Assembly: GCF_003205875.1 (NCBI RefSeq)
Contig: NZ_PUBZ01000022.1
Span: forward strand, 80,401 to 144,400
DNA length: 64,000 nucleotides
Reading direction: 5' to 3'
From: Herpetosiphon llansteffanensis
Lineage (GTDB): Bacteria; Chloroflexota; Chloroflexia; Chloroflexales; Herpetosiphonaceae
The notes below the pieces were generated by a model. The model was not told the DNA's origin. It was given only the letters and a program-made list of their open reading frames with translations, and ran no database searches. This document shows, one piece after another, positions 9,425 to 18,502 of the stretch; position 1 is the stretch's first letter; each line of letters starts with the position of its first letter. The translations under genes were made by a program, and so were the position numbers.

Positions 9425-12400
9425 ATGACCACAGTCTGGTTGACCGAATGGCTGGCAAAACAACGCTTAACTGATCAATACCAACAAGGCGTGGCGCTGC
9501 AACAAGCGTTGCAACTGGTGGTATTCGATTGGATTCCTGCTGTATTTGCTGGTTTGCAGCAGCAAGCTGCGGCCAATTGCTGGCCTGATCAAGGATTTAA
9601 CCAACACATTAACGCCAGCGCCAAGCAGCTCGCGTTGTGGCATGGCAATGTTCAGCAGTATTGCGAATTAAATCAGCAGCAAACCAACCTGCCTCTGCAA
9701 CTCCCCAACCTTTGGCAAGCCAACCAACCAATCCTCAGCGCCAAACAAATCCAAGCAATTCGCTCGTTTTGTAGCAGCGTCAGCAACGATTCGCGCTCTG
9801 CAAGCTGGACGATTTGCGTGGCCGATGAGGCTGAGTTGTATGCCTGCGAGCTGCATGCGCACGCACTTTTTGGCGACATCGCAGCGCTTTGGCAGCCAAT
9901 TATGCAAGCCTTGGCAAGCAATAACGAACTTGAGGCCGCGATTAGCTTAATCTTGCTGCAACGCCAAGTAGCCGATTACGCTGGCATCATTGAAACCTTC
10001 AATCGGGCACGGGCAGCGCATCCCCAAGCTGCGCACGAGCTTGTGCCATGGCTCGACAATCAATTAAAACCAGGGTTAATTGATGATTTACGCGCAATGC
10101 TTGAAGCGGTTTTGTTGGCCTACCAACTGCACAATACGACCGATCAAGCCTTGCTCCAAGCGCTGCAACAGGCAATTATGGCCTTAACTCCTGCCGAAGT
10201 TGGGCCTGATGATGACGAGGATGACGGATTAGCACCCAGCCCACAGCGCGGCTTACCCTTGCCAGCAGTCAATCTGCCAATGCCAAATATCTTGCGCTTT
10301 GCTACCCCTAAAACTCAGATCCTTAATGAGCTTAAACCTGTTTGGCAGGCCTTGTTGGCAGGGCTTGTGGTTGATGCTCAGCTTGGCAAGCGCCAGCAAT
10401 TGGTGCTGCAATGGTGGCTCACCTGGACAGAACAGCAATTATTTCAGCCAATTCAAGCCCACCATTTGCTAAGCCAAATGCCTGATTGCAAAGCTCCGTT
10501 GGGTTTGTTGCTTGAAGCCTTGCGCGGCGAATTGGCCTTTGTGCTAGGCCAGCCTGAATTAGCCCAACAATGCTTTGGCTCAACTATTGCCGCTAGCCAA
10601 GCCTTGCTCGATAATCACCACTTTGCCAGCCATACGCACCAAAATCGGGCTTTTGTTGGCTTGTTGGCGCAATGGCAAGGCAATAGTTTGATTATGCTTG
10701 GCGATTATGCTGCTGCTGAGCGTTGCTATGCTAGCATGGCCAATTTTTTGGCTGCCGACGACCGCGAAGGCCAATGTTTGGCGGCGATCAATCGCGGCAA
10801 TATTGCTTTTGTGCGCAATAATTTGCTCGATCATCGTGGCTACATGAGCTACGACAAAACTGAGCAAGTGCTGTTGCGCGGCGATCAACCGCCAGAAGCG
10901 TGGTTGGGGCTGAAATATAGCAAGCATCGTCAAGCCTTGACCCAAGCAGAACAAGCCTATGCAGAAGCCTTGGCCTTGGCTGCACAAGCATCAAATTTGG
11001 CTTCATATCGCAGTTTGATTCTTGCCAATCAGGCTAATATCGCTTGGTTGCAAGCCAATCTCGTGCATGAGGCTGGTTGGTTCTCGCCCGATTTAGCGGC
11101 CAGTTTGCACGATTTGGGCACAGCAGATCAGCTCTATCAACAAGCCCTGCACTTATTGCAACAGGCGCTCGCTGCACTCAACCAAACCTCGGCTGATCGG
11201 GTGTTACAAGCACTGTTATTTGCTAATATCGGCGAAGTGCAATTGTTGCTGGGCCAGCCAGCCGCTGCTTTGAGTACAGCCCAAAATTGCTTGCAAGCGC
11301 TCGGTTTGAGCGAACTTAAGCCGCAAGCTGCGCTCAAACAAGCCCAAATGCGCGGAATCTTGATTCCTGAGGCTGGCTGGCGGGTGTGGTTGACGATTGC
11401 CCGCGCCCACGAAGCGCTCAACGACCTACCCAAAGCCCAGCAAGCCTATGCTAACGCTTGCGAATTGGTGCAATTGCTGCGCGAAAATGTGCAGCAAAGC
11501 GATTGGCAAATGGCGGCATTGCAAGATAAATTTCAGGTCTTCGAATGCGCCATGCATTTCCATTTCAAGCATTCGACCGACCACCACCCATTGCTCGAAT
11601 TGAGCGAAAGCTTGCGCGCCCATGGCTTTGAACAGTTGCTTGAGGCTAGCCAAATTGAGCGTGAGCGTGGGCTTAGCCCTGAGTTGAAGCAGCAACGAGC
11701 AGCCCTTGCCGCAGCAATTGCCGCCCGCAGCATCGCAATTCGTTTGTCTTTGCAACAGCCAGCAAGCGCTGATTTAGCCACATTATTGGCTGATCAACGC
11801 AACGCTTTTGGCGCTTGGCAAGCCTTGCAAAGCACAATTGCCCAAGCCGTGGCAAGCCAAGATCAAGCACTCCAGCCCCAATTGATAACTTGGCCTGGTT
11901 TGCAAGCGGCCTTGGCCCAACGCCCAAATACGGTCATTCTGAGCTTTACAATTGGCAGCGAATGGAGCTATGTGCTGTATGCAGATAGCCAACAATTACA
12001 TGCCTTTGAGCTAGCCTGCCGCGCCAAAATCGAATATGCCGTGGCGCGTTTGATTTGGTATGTTCAACGTGGCGCGGCGCGTTGGCAGGAGTTTGTGCGC
12101 GCCAATCGCGAGGTGGTTCAATTGTTGTTTGCGCCACTTTGGGCGGCGGGGTTGAAGGAGCAATTGCGGGGCAAGCAGTTAATTATCATTCCCGATGGAA
12201 TTTTATATTATTTGCCCTTTGATTTGTTGTTTTTCGATGATCCGCTTGATGCAAACCAGCAGCCGCTTGATCCGGCGACTTATCGCCAAACTGCTCCCGA
12301 TCAGGCTACAGCAGAGCAAATTTGCCATGATTTAGTGCCATTTTATTGGCTGAATCATGCCAGCATTTCCAGCGCTCAATCGATTAGCCTTTGGCTACAA

Positions 12401-13162
12401 CTTCAGCATCAAGCAACAACTGAAGCGGCAAATCTGGCCTTGGGAATTTACAACATCAATTATCAAACGAATGTGCCGAGCGTTTATCCTGGCCATATCT
12501 ATGCCCAAGAATTAATGATCAGCTACAACGATTTGAGCCAAACCAGCGTGCTCAGCAAGGTTTTGGCTGAATTAGCTGAGCATGGAAATATTGTACAACT
12601 CACTGCCTGGCAAGCAGATCGCACGCCAGCCAAGGCCGAATTGCAATCGAACGAAGCTAATTTCAAACGTATCTTGAGCGAGCAGGCTATGCGCTACATT
12701 ATTTTTGCAGGCCATGGCGTGTTCAACGATAAATATCCACAATTTTCGGGCTTGGTTTTTAATTTGGCCGCCCCTGATGGTAGCAGCGATCACAGCGGCC
12801 AAGATGGATTTTTGGGCATTCATGATCTATTTGAGTTGCAGTTGCCACAAACTGAATTGATTTTTTTGGCAGCCTGCCAAGCTGGCTTGGGCTTAATTTC
12901 ACGTGGCGAGGGCATCAATAGCCTCACGCGGGCGCTGATGTATCGTGGCAGTCCAACGATTATTGCAAGCTTGTGGTCGGTCGATGTTTTGGCCACGATG
13001 GATTTGGTTACAGCCTATTTTGGCTTGCTCAGCCAACAACCAAGCGCCGATAAAGCAGCAATCTTGACCAAAGCCAAGCAACAATTGATTGCCCAGCAGG
13101 ACAAGCCGCATTTGGCTCATCCATTTTATTGGGCAGCCTTTATTCCAATTGGAAAACGTTGA
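9425..13162 (+). CDS. TPR-CHAT domain protein (clan CD protease)
   Basis: A 1245-residue protein. The first two thirds are helical and Ala/Leu/Gln rich, with TPR-like units visible (for example GDYAAAERCYASMANFL, TQAEQAYAEALALAAQAS, GQPAAALSTAQNCLQALG, DLPKAQQAYANACELV). The C-terminal ~350 residues are a CHAT domain: IIIPDGILYYLPFDLLF, then FAGHGVF with catalytic H1097 and LAACQAG with catalytic C1151, and GSPTIIASLWSVD. CHAT domains are caspase/separase-fold Cys proteases, here probably controlled through the TPR region. GGAGG at 9415-9419 fixes the ATG. The stop codon abuts the ribosome site of the caspase-like gene, so the two are made together. A role in proteolytic signalling or regulated cell death is inference. 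Confidence 0.9.
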   Translation: MTTVWLTEWLAKQRLTDQYQQGVALQQALQLVVFDWIPAVFAGLQQQAAANCWPDQGFNQHINASAKQLALWHGNVQQYCELNQQQTNLPLQLPNLWQANQPILSAKQIQAIRSFCSSVSNDSRSASWTICVADEAELYACELHAHALFGDIAALWQPIMQALASNNELEAAISLILLQRQVADYAGIIETFNRARAAHPQAAHELVPWLDNQLKPGLIDDLRAMLEAVLLAYQLHNTTDQALLQALQQAIMALTPAEVGPDDDEDDGLAPSPQRGLPLPAVNLPMPNILRFATPKTQILNELKPVWQALLAGLVVDAQLGKRQQLVLQWWLTWTEQQLFQPIQAHHLLSQMPDCKAPLGLLLEALRGELAFVLGQPELAQQCFGSTIAASQALLDNHHFASHTHQNRAFVGLLAQWQGNSLIMLGDYAAAERCYASMANFLAADDREGQCLAAINRGNIAFVRNNLLDHRGYMSYDKTEQVLLRGDQPPEAWLGLKYSKHRQALTQAEQAYAEALALAAQASNLASYRSLILANQANIAWLQANLVHEAGWFSPDLAASLHDLGTADQLYQQALHLLQQALAALNQTSADRVLQALLFANIGEVQLLLGQPAAALSTAQNCLQALGLSELKPQAALKQAQMRGILIPEAGWRVWLTIARAHEALNDLPKAQQAYANACELVQLLRENVQQSDWQMAALQDKFQVFECAMHFHFKHSTDHHPLLELSESLRAHGFEQLLEASQIERERGLSPELKQQRAALAAAIAARSIAIRLSLQQPASADLATLLADQRNAFGAWQALQSTIAQAVASQDQALQPQLITWPGLQAALAQRPNTVILSFTIGSEWSYVLYADSQQLHAFELACRAKIEYAVARLIWYVQRGAARWQEFVRANREVVQLLFAPLWAAGLKEQLRGKQLIIIPDGILYYLPFDLLFFDDPLDANQQPLDPATYRQTAPDQATAEQICHDLVPFYWLNHASISSAQSISLWLQLQHQATTEAANLALGIYNINYQTNVPSVYPGHIYAQELMISYNDLSQTSVLSKVLAELAEHGNIVQLTAWQADRTPAKAELQSNEANFKRILSEQAMRYIIFAGHGVFNDKYPQFSGLVFNLAAPDGSSDHSGQDGFLGIHDLFELQLPQTELIFLAACQAGLGLISRGEGINSLTRALMYRGSPTIIASLWSVDVLATMDLVTAYFGLLSQQPSADKAAILTKAKQQLIAQQDKPHLAHPFYWAAFIPIGKR

Positions 13163-13173
13163 AGGAGCAAAGT

Positions 13174-13971
13174 ATGCCAAAGCGTTTGCTGGTGGTAGCG
13201 GTTGGGGTCAGTGTCTATGCCAATCCGGCGATTCCGCCCTTGCCGACATGTTGTGATGATGCCAAAGCGTTTTTGAATGCGCTACGTTCCTTGAGCAACC
13301 AGCCTCTGCTTGAGCAGGTATTGTTTGATGAGCAGGCAACCAAAGCGAACCTTCAGGCCGCCCTGCAATGGCTGGCGGAAACAGTAACAGCTGATGATCT
13401 GGCGATTTTCTATTATTCAGGCCATGGCGCGAGCTTCGACGACGATAATGGCGACGAGAACGATGGCAAAGAGGAATTTTTGTGTCCCTATGAATGTGGC
13501 TTGGAGCAAGGCATAGGCAGTTTCGTGCGCGATGATGAGTTGCGGGCATGGCTCACGCCAATTCGTGAAAAAGCGCCCTTGTTGGTTGTGCTCGATGCCT
13601 GTCATAGCGGCTCTGCGGCGATGGCTCCTGCTGGCTTGATCGCCAAAGAATTACCAAATGGCTTGGTTAAGCAGATTATTGGATCGGCTGCGCTGCCGCC
13701 GCGCACTGCTACCGATCCAATTCCTAGCAATCAAATGCTTTTGGCTGGCTGTAACGATAACGAACAATCCTACATTTTGCCTGGCGAAGCCAATTCGTTG
13801 TTTACTGCCAAATTTCTCGAACAGCTTGCCGCTGGTCAAAGCTATGATGTTCAAACATTGTTCAAAGCCGCCTATCACGCGGTGCTTGATGCCTGCGATC
13901 TGGCCGGAATTCAGCAAAGCCCCAAGCTGACGAATGGCATGAATTCCTCACTGCTGCTGCGAGTTGATTAA
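13174..13971 (+). CDS. Caspase-like (peptidase C14 / metacaspase-type) protease
   Basis: A 265-residue caspase-fold protein with almost no extra domains. The catalytic dyad is clear: H84 in YYSGHG and C143 in LDACHSG. Between them an acidic loop (DDDNGDENDGKEE, 88-100) resembles the Ca-binding, activation-controlling loop of metacaspases and orthocaspases. AAGGAG at 13162-13167 overlaps the stop of the CHAT gene, 11 nt separating stop and ATG, implying translational coupling. The substrate is unknown; the CHAT-TPR neighbour is the obvious candidate partner or target, and cleavage after Arg/Lys would be expected for this type. Two membrane STAS proteins follow on the same strand. Confidence 0.92.
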   Translation: MPKRLLVVAVGVSVYANPAIPPLPTCCDDAKAFLNALRSLSNQPLLEQVLFDEQATKANLQAALQWLAETVTADDLAIFYYSGHGASFDDDNGDENDGKEEFLCPYECGLEQGIGSFVRDDELRAWLTPIREKAPLLVVLDACHSGSAAMAPAGLIAKELPNGLVKQIIGSAALPPRTATDPIPSNQMLLAGCNDNEQSYILPGEANSLFTAKFLEQLAAGQSYDVQTLFKAAYHAVLDACDLAGIQQSPKLTNGMNSSLLLRVD

Positions 13972-14079
13972 CCAGAATATCCCCTCTACGGGGTAGGTTA
14001 AAACAGGACGATCAACAAGGCAAATAGTTGACATTGGGGGGATAATAAAGCGAATCTAGATAGCTAAGGAATCCCCCTT

Positions 14080-15198
14080 ATGGTTATGCGATTGCGGGCA
14101 TGGCTTGAGCGCTTGCCACAACAACATGTGGTCGAACGTCGCCAAGCGATGTTGCTTCAACATATGGTGCTGACGCTCATGCTCGTTTCAGCGATTGGGG
14201 TTGTCACTGCACCGCTGACCAGTGGCTCTGCGAATCAAATGCTGCTGGCAGTTGTGTGTTATGGCGTGATGGGCTTGAGTTCATTGTTGGTACTTTGGCG
14301 CATTCGATTCAATGCCTTGCAACAAGCTATTTTGATTTTATTGAGTAATTTCCTGATTCAGCTATTGATTTCGTTTTGGGCGATTGGCGTGTATACCCAA
14401 GCGGTGGGCTTTACGCTGGTTTCATTTTCGATGCCGATCGTTTTAGCTGGCCTGTTGAGCAATCGGCGCGTGGTTTTTGGCATGACTGGCCTGACGCTGG
14501 CGATTTTTGGCCTCATTGGCTGGGCGGAATCACAGGGTTGGGCTGGCAAATTGCTGCTCCCAATCAATCTGCAAGCAATTATTGGTACGTTTACCTTGCT
14601 CACGATTTTGCAGGCAGTGATTGTTGATCGTTTTGGCAGCAACCTGCGCACGACCTTGCACGAAGCCTTAGATCGCGAGGCTAGCCTGAGCCAATTGCGC
14701 GATTCGCTGGAAGCCACCGTCAACGAGCGTACTACCAGCCTGCGCCAAGCACTAAGCGAGCTTGAACAGCGCGAACTTGCTTTACAACATACTCTCGATA
14801 CCTTGCAGCATAGCAAACAGATTTTTACTCAACTTAGTGCGCCAGCCTTGCCAATCTTGCCGCGCATTTTGGTGATTCCCTTGGTTGGCGAGGTTTCTGG
14901 CGAACGGGCCGAGGCCTTTGCCGAAAATATTTTCAACGCAATTGAAGCCAACAAAGCCCACACAATTATTCTTGATGTAACTGGCGTGACCACGATCGAT
15001 ACCTTTATCGGCAAAGCGCTGTTGCATATTGCTAGCACCGTGCGTTTTCTTGAGGTACGAACAATTTTGGTTGGTTTGCGGCCTGAGGTCGCCGAAACCC
15101 TAATTGCATTGCACATTAAATTTCCATCGATTCAGACCTTCGCCAACCTTGAACAAGCAGTTTTATCGTTAACCAATCAACGGCTCGTGTTGAATTAG
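14080..15198 (+). CDS. Membrane-anchored RsbR-like STAS protein, copy 1
   Basis: 372 residues: six or so membrane helices (about 25-195), a coiled coil (about 205-250, heavy in Glu/Gln/Leu) and a C-terminal STAS domain (about 255-365). The STAS part is RsbR-like: LPRILVIPLVGEVSGERA, IILDVTGVTTIDTFIG, TILVGLRPEVAETL. In RsbR/RsbS proteins the DT threonine of this loop (here in TIDT) is the kinase-phosphorylated residue. Such proteins join stressosome-type complexes that control partner-switching kinases. AAGGA at 14066-14070 supports the start. No cognate RsbT kinase or RsbX phosphatase is in the window. It lies 108 nt after the caspase gene and 19 nt before its paralogue. Confidence 0.85.
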   Translation: MVMRLRAWLERLPQQHVVERRQAMLLQHMVLTLMLVSAIGVVTAPLTSGSANQMLLAVVCYGVMGLSSLLVLWRIRFNALQQAILILLSNFLIQLLISFWAIGVYTQAVGFTLVSFSMPIVLAGLLSNRRVVFGMTGLTLAIFGLIGWAESQGWAGKLLLPINLQAIIGTFTLLTILQAVIVDRFGSNLRTTLHEALDREASLSQLRDSLEATVNERTTSLRQALSELEQRELALQHTLDTLQHSKQIFTQLSAPALPILPRILVIPLVGEVSGERAEAFAENIFNAIEANKAHTIILDVTGVTTIDTFIGKALLHIASTVRFLEVRTILVGLRPEVAETLIALHIKFPSIQTFANLEQAVLSLTNQRLVLN

Positions 15199-15217
15199 CA
15201 GTAAGAGGGAATGGCTT

Positions 15218-16360
15218 ATGCTCAAGCGCTGGCGTGTATGGGTTGATCAATTACCACAACAGAAGCTGATCGAACGCCGTCAAGCCCGAGCATTCCAAGC
15301 AATTGTGCTTGGCTTGTTTGTAATTGCAGTCTTTGGCGTAATCAGCTCAGTATTTATTTTTCTTGCGTTTCCTGCAACCGCTGATAGCTTTAAGCAACTA
15401 TTGATGGCGATGGCAGCCTATTCAATTATGGGCATTGGTTCGGCAATTGCGCTGCATCAAGTGCGCCATGATGCTTTGCAACGGGCAGCAATCATTGTGA
15501 GCGCCAGCATTCAATTAATGTTGTTAATTGGCTATGCAGTCGTTGGAATTTTGCGCGAAAATAGCACCTATGGCTTTGTTTTCTTTACAATTCCGTTAAT
15601 TATCAGCGCCTTGCTCAATAATCGTAAAGTATTGATTATTAATGCTGCTATTTCAATTGCAATTGTTGTTACAGTTGGCGTACTCGAATCAGCTGGTATT
15701 TTACAACCAATCGACATGATCGAAAGTTTTTGGGTTATTTTTGTAACCCTAACAATTGGAATTATTAGCCAAGCCTTATTAGTTGAGCGTTTTGGCAGCA
15801 GTTTGCATATGGAGATTTATAATTTATTGCAACGTGAGGATGAGGCGCAGCAGCTGCATAATTTATTGGAACAAAAAGTTGTCGAGCGCAATCAAAGTTT
15901 ACAGCAAGCCCTCGATGAGATTGCTCAACGTGAACATGTATTGCAACAAGCCCTCGATGAACTGCAAGTTAGCCAAACAATTGTTAGCCAACTCAATATT
16001 CCGGTTATTCCTGTGCTCCCACGGGTATTAATTGCCCCATTAATTGGCGAAATGGCTGCTGCGCATGCCCAAAGCTTGAAAAACGATATTTTTGCAGCGA
16101 TTGAACGTGTGTATGCCCATACCATTATTTTGGATATTACCGGGGTTTCACTGATTGATCAGGTTGTTGCTGAGACAATTATTCAAATTGCTAAAGCTTC
16201 GCACTTGCTAGGCACGCAAACCATTTTGGTTGGTTTGCGCCCAGAAGTTGCCACCGCATTAGTTAACTTGAATCTGCAAGCCAATATGGTTAAGAATTAT
16301 CTGACCCTCGAAAAAGCCATGCAGCCGCTGCTGCAACCGCATGTGCGCCGAGCAGCTTAA
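15218..16360 (+). CDS. Membrane-anchored RsbR-like STAS protein, copy 2
   Basis: A 380-residue paralogue of the preceding gene, alignable along its whole length (RVWVDQLPQQKLIERRQA versus RAWLERLPQQHVVERRQA at the start; VLIAPLIGEMAAAHA and TILVGLRPEVATALV in STAS). It has the same helices, coiled coil and C-terminal STAS plan. One difference stands out: the phospho-acceptor position reads LIDQVV instead of TIDTFI, so the threonine is replaced by glutamine, and this copy may not be phosphorylated there. The 19-nt gap to copy 1 implies one transcript. Its TAA interlocks with the recX stop (TTAA, 16357-16360). Confidence 0.85.
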   Translation: MLKRWRVWVDQLPQQKLIERRQARAFQAIVLGLFVIAVFGVISSVFIFLAFPATADSFKQLLMAMAAYSIMGIGSAIALHQVRHDALQRAAIIVSASIQLMLLIGYAVVGILRENSTYGFVFFTIPLIISALLNNRKVLIINAAISIAIVVTVGVLESAGILQPIDMIESFWVIFVTLTIGIISQALLVERFGSSLHMEIYNLLQREDEAQQLHNLLEQKVVERNQSLQQALDEIAQREHVLQQALDELQVSQTIVSQLNIPVIPVLPRVLIAPLIGEMAAAHAQSLKNDIFAAIERVYAHTIILDITGVSLIDQVVAETIIQIAKASHLLGTQTILVGLRPEVATALVNLNLQANMVKNYLTLEKAMQPLLQPHVRRAA

Positions 16361-17028
16361 TCAAGTTCTTCTGGTTCGATGTCGTTTTGAAGCTCCTGCC
16401 AAAGCTGGTCAAGCACTGGTTTGATCGTATCGAAGCCAAAGCCACGGCGCTGCAATAGGCCTGCCATTTTGCGGCTAAACGCCATTTTGGTTGGCTCGTT
16501 GGCATAGCGCCGCAAAGCCGAGCGAGCGACGCTAAATGCTCGTTCTTGCTCTTCATCTTGGTCAGTTAGCTCATTCAGAACTTCGCTAATCAATTCGCGC
16601 TTTACGCCTTTTTGACTAAGCTCAGCCTGAATTGCCCGCGCACCACGGGGCCGATGTTGTTGGCGATTTTCGACCCAAAAGCGGGCAAAGGCTGCATCGT
16701 TGACGAGGCCAATTTGCGCGAGTTTCTCAATTGCCAGATCAATATGCTCATCGGGAAACTCGCGTTTGCGCAAGCGCGTGCGAATTTCTTGGCTTGAGCG
16801 TGGGCGAGCCGCTAGAAACACCAAGGCTGCGTTATAGGTTTTATCGACCTCTTCTGCTTGGGCAATTGCTTGCCAATCGCTTTCGCTCAGCACTTTGCCT
16901 TTGTATAGCCCTTGTTGTTCGAGCGTGCGCAGGCTAATGCCCAAGGCAAAAACCGAATCAATATAGAGATTAACGCGTTCACGATCGTGCTGTTGCAGTT
17001 CTAGTTGGGTAATTGTTCCAGTTGGCAT
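16357..17028 (-). CDS. recX: Regulatory protein RecX
   Basis: A 223-residue RecX, made of the usual repeated three-helix units (ALVFLAARPRSSQEIRTRL; KLAQIGLVNDAAFARFWV; RPRGARAIQAELSQKGV). RecX binds in the groove of RecA filaments and limits recombinase activity. It lies directly downstream of recA on the same strand, the typical arrangement, but separated by a clear terminator. The ATG has TGAGGA about 6 nt upstream. The C-terminus is somewhat extended and acidic (NDIEPEELD). Its stop overlaps that of the convergent STAS gene by 4 bp. Confidence 0.93.
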   Translation of the reverse strand: MPTGTITQLELQQHDRERVNLYIDSVFALGISLRTLEQQGLYKGKVLSESDWQAIAQAEEVDKTYNAALVFLAARPRSSQEIRTRLRKREFPDEHIDLAIEKLAQIGLVNDAAFARFWVENRQQHRPRGARAIQAELSQKGVKRELISEVLNELTDQDEEQERAFSVARSALRRYANEPTKMAFSRKMAGLLQRRGFGFDTIKPVLDQLWQELQNDIEPEELD

Positions 17029-17040
17029 GGCAATTCCTCA

Positions 17041-17072
17041 AACAAAAAGGCGTAGCAAACCAATGCTACGCC
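17041..17072 (-). terminator. Terminator/attenuator between recA and recX
   Basis: Perfect 9-bp stem GGCGTAGCA/TGCTACGCC (17049-17057 with 17064-17072), 6-nt loop, followed on the minus strand by TTTTTGTT. It ends recA transcripts, so recX must depend on read-through, as known for E. coli recA-recX. Confidence 0.9.
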
Positions 17073-17098
17073 CTCTGGATATTAATTAGCTGAGCCGA

Positions 17099-18178
17099 TT
17101 ATTCGTCGTCGAAAATGCCATCGCCATCGTCGGCTGGGGCAGCACCGCCATTGGCAGCAGCAGCACCGACAATTACTTTAGCGGTTGGCGCACCTGGTGA
17201 GGCGGCCCGAATCATCTTCTCAACTTCATCGGCTAAGGCTGGATTATCTTTGAGAAACTGCTTGGCATTTTCGCGGCCTTGACCCAAGCGATCGTCGCCA
17301 AGGTAGAACCAAGCCCCGCTTTTGCGCAGGATTTCCATGGTTACGCCAACGTCGACAATATTGCCTTCGCGCGAGATGCCTTCGTTGTACATAATATCGA
17401 ATTCAGCTTGGCGGAATGGTGGTGCAACTTTATTTTTGACCACTTTGACCCGAGCGCGAGCGCCGGTCACATCTTGGCCTTGCTTGATGCTCTCAATTTT
17501 GCGAATATCTAAGCGTACTGAGGCATAGAATTTCAAGGCATTACCGCCGGTTGTCGTTTCTGGGTTGCCGAACATCACACCAATTTTCATCCGCAATTGG
17601 TTGATAAAGATCAATGCGGTGCGTGATTTGGCAACTGCGCCAGAGAGCTTGCGTAACGCTTGCGACATCAAACGGGCTTGCAAACCAACGTGTGAATCGC
17701 CCATGTCGCCTTCAATTTCGGCGCGTGGCACGAGTGCTGCAACTGAGTCAACCACAATCACGTCGATTGCGCCTGAGCGCACCAAAGTTTCACAAATTTC
17801 GAGTGCTTGTTCGCCAGTGTCAGGTTGTGAGACCAACAGATCTTCAACGTTGACACCACAATTGGCTGCATAAACGGGGTCAAAGGCGTGTTCAGCATCG
17901 ATAAAGGCGGCAACGCCACCCATTTTTTGGGTTTCGGCAACAATATGTTGGGTCAGGGTTGTTTTACCTGAGCTTTCTGGACCATAGATTTCAATCACCC
18001 GACCCCGTGGAATCCCACCAACCCCAAGTGCTAAGTCGAGGGCGATCGAACCAGTTGGAATGGCTTCGATTGACAAGCGTTGATCGCTCATGCGCATAAT
18101 TGCGCCTTTACCAAATTGACGGTCGATCTGACTGAGGGCGGCGGCGAGGGCCTTTTCTTTTTCGGGTGAGATTGCCAT
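17099..18178 (-). CDS. recA: Recombinase RecA
   Basis: RecA coats single-stranded DNA, catalyses homologous strand exchange and triggers LexA self-cleavage. The 359-residue protein has Walker A GPESSGKT at 66-73, the IDAEHAFD and [13 protein letters not shown] segments, and the [21 protein letters not shown]2 loop region. The C-terminus is the usual acidic tail ([11 protein letters not shown]) after an Ala/Gly-rich stretch. I chose the ATG at 18178 ([15 protein letters not shown]), which has AAGGAG 9 nt upstream; an upstream in-frame extension is not plausible because it would cross the promoter. recX follows after a terminator. Confidence 0.98.
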   Translation of the reverse strand: MAISPEKEKALAAALSQIDRQFGKGAIMRMSDQRLSIEAIPTGSIALDLALGVGGIPRGRVIEIYGPESSGKTTLTQHIVAETQKMGGVAAFIDAEHAFDPVYAANCGVNVEDLLVSQPDTGEQALEICETLVRSGAIDVIVVDSVAALVPRAEIEGDMGDSHVGLQARLMSQALRKLSGAVAKSRTALIFINQLRMKIGVMFGNPETTTGGNALKFYASVRLDIRKIESIKQGQDVTGARARVKVVKNKVAPPFRQAEFDIMYNEGISREGNIVDVGVTMEILRKSGAWFYLGDDRLGQGRENAKQFLKDNPALADEVEKMIRAASPGAPTAKVIVGAAAANGGAAPADDGDGIFDDE

Positions 18179-18248
18179 TACTCTGACTCCTTGTAGATAC
18201 TCTTGCTTACGAAAAAGTGCGGCAGACTTTGCGTCGCCACTGCAAGGC

Positions 18249-18277
18249 AGTATAGCACACTTGTTCGTCAAGTACAA
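18249..18277 (-). promoter_or_regulatory. recA promoter with candidate SOS box in the spacer
   Basis: Minus strand: -35 TTGTAC (18277-18272), 17-bp spacer, extended -10 TGC-TATACT (-10 at 18254-18249). The spacer contains CGAACAAGTGTGC, matching CGAACRNRYGT of the Bacillus-type LexA box and the motif at uvrA. A repressor bound here would block RNA polymerase. Promoter call strong, LexA identity inferred. Confidence 0.7.
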
Positions 18278-18342
18278 GGCTTTTTTTCCTGTCTTGGCTA
18301 GTACTTTCTGTTAAAGTAGCCGTAGTTACCAAACATAATCCT

Positions 18343-18370
18343 TTGACTTTTAGGTCTATGGCGGTATAAT
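18343..18370 (+). promoter_or_regulatory. Strong sigma-A type promoter upstream of the CpsB-like gene
   Basis: TTGACT (18343-18348), 16-bp spacer, TATAAT (18365-18370). A second, extended -10 (TGG-TATACT, 18456-18464) lies nearer the gene without a good -35. The leader from the first promoter would be about 125 nt. The gap 18179-18502 otherwise holds only the recA promoter and AT-rich DNA. Confidence 0.7.
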
Positions 18371-18502
18371 CCATCACCTATAGAGATTAGTTAAATTTGT
18401 TAATTACTACTCCGTATCGTCCCCCCTAATTCACTCGTATGGGGCGATGGCATAGTGGTATACTTGCTTGGTCTAGTTTGAAACTAAAACAAGGCGCACT
18501 CT

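Noticed and set aside
13981..13993. Terminator after the caspase gene (CCCC-TCTAC-GGGG)
   Set aside because: Only four base pairs and no T tract; too weak to call.
14028..14062. TTGACA promoter ahead of the first STAS gene
   Set aside because: TTGACA at 14028-14033 has no acceptable -10 at 16-18 bp; TAGATA is over 20 bp away. The gene may be read from the protease operon.
18440..18500. tRNA-like stretch (GGCGATGGCATAGTGGTATAC)
   Set aside because: No acceptor stem, no T-loop and no CCA end; it is better explained as an extended -10 promoter.
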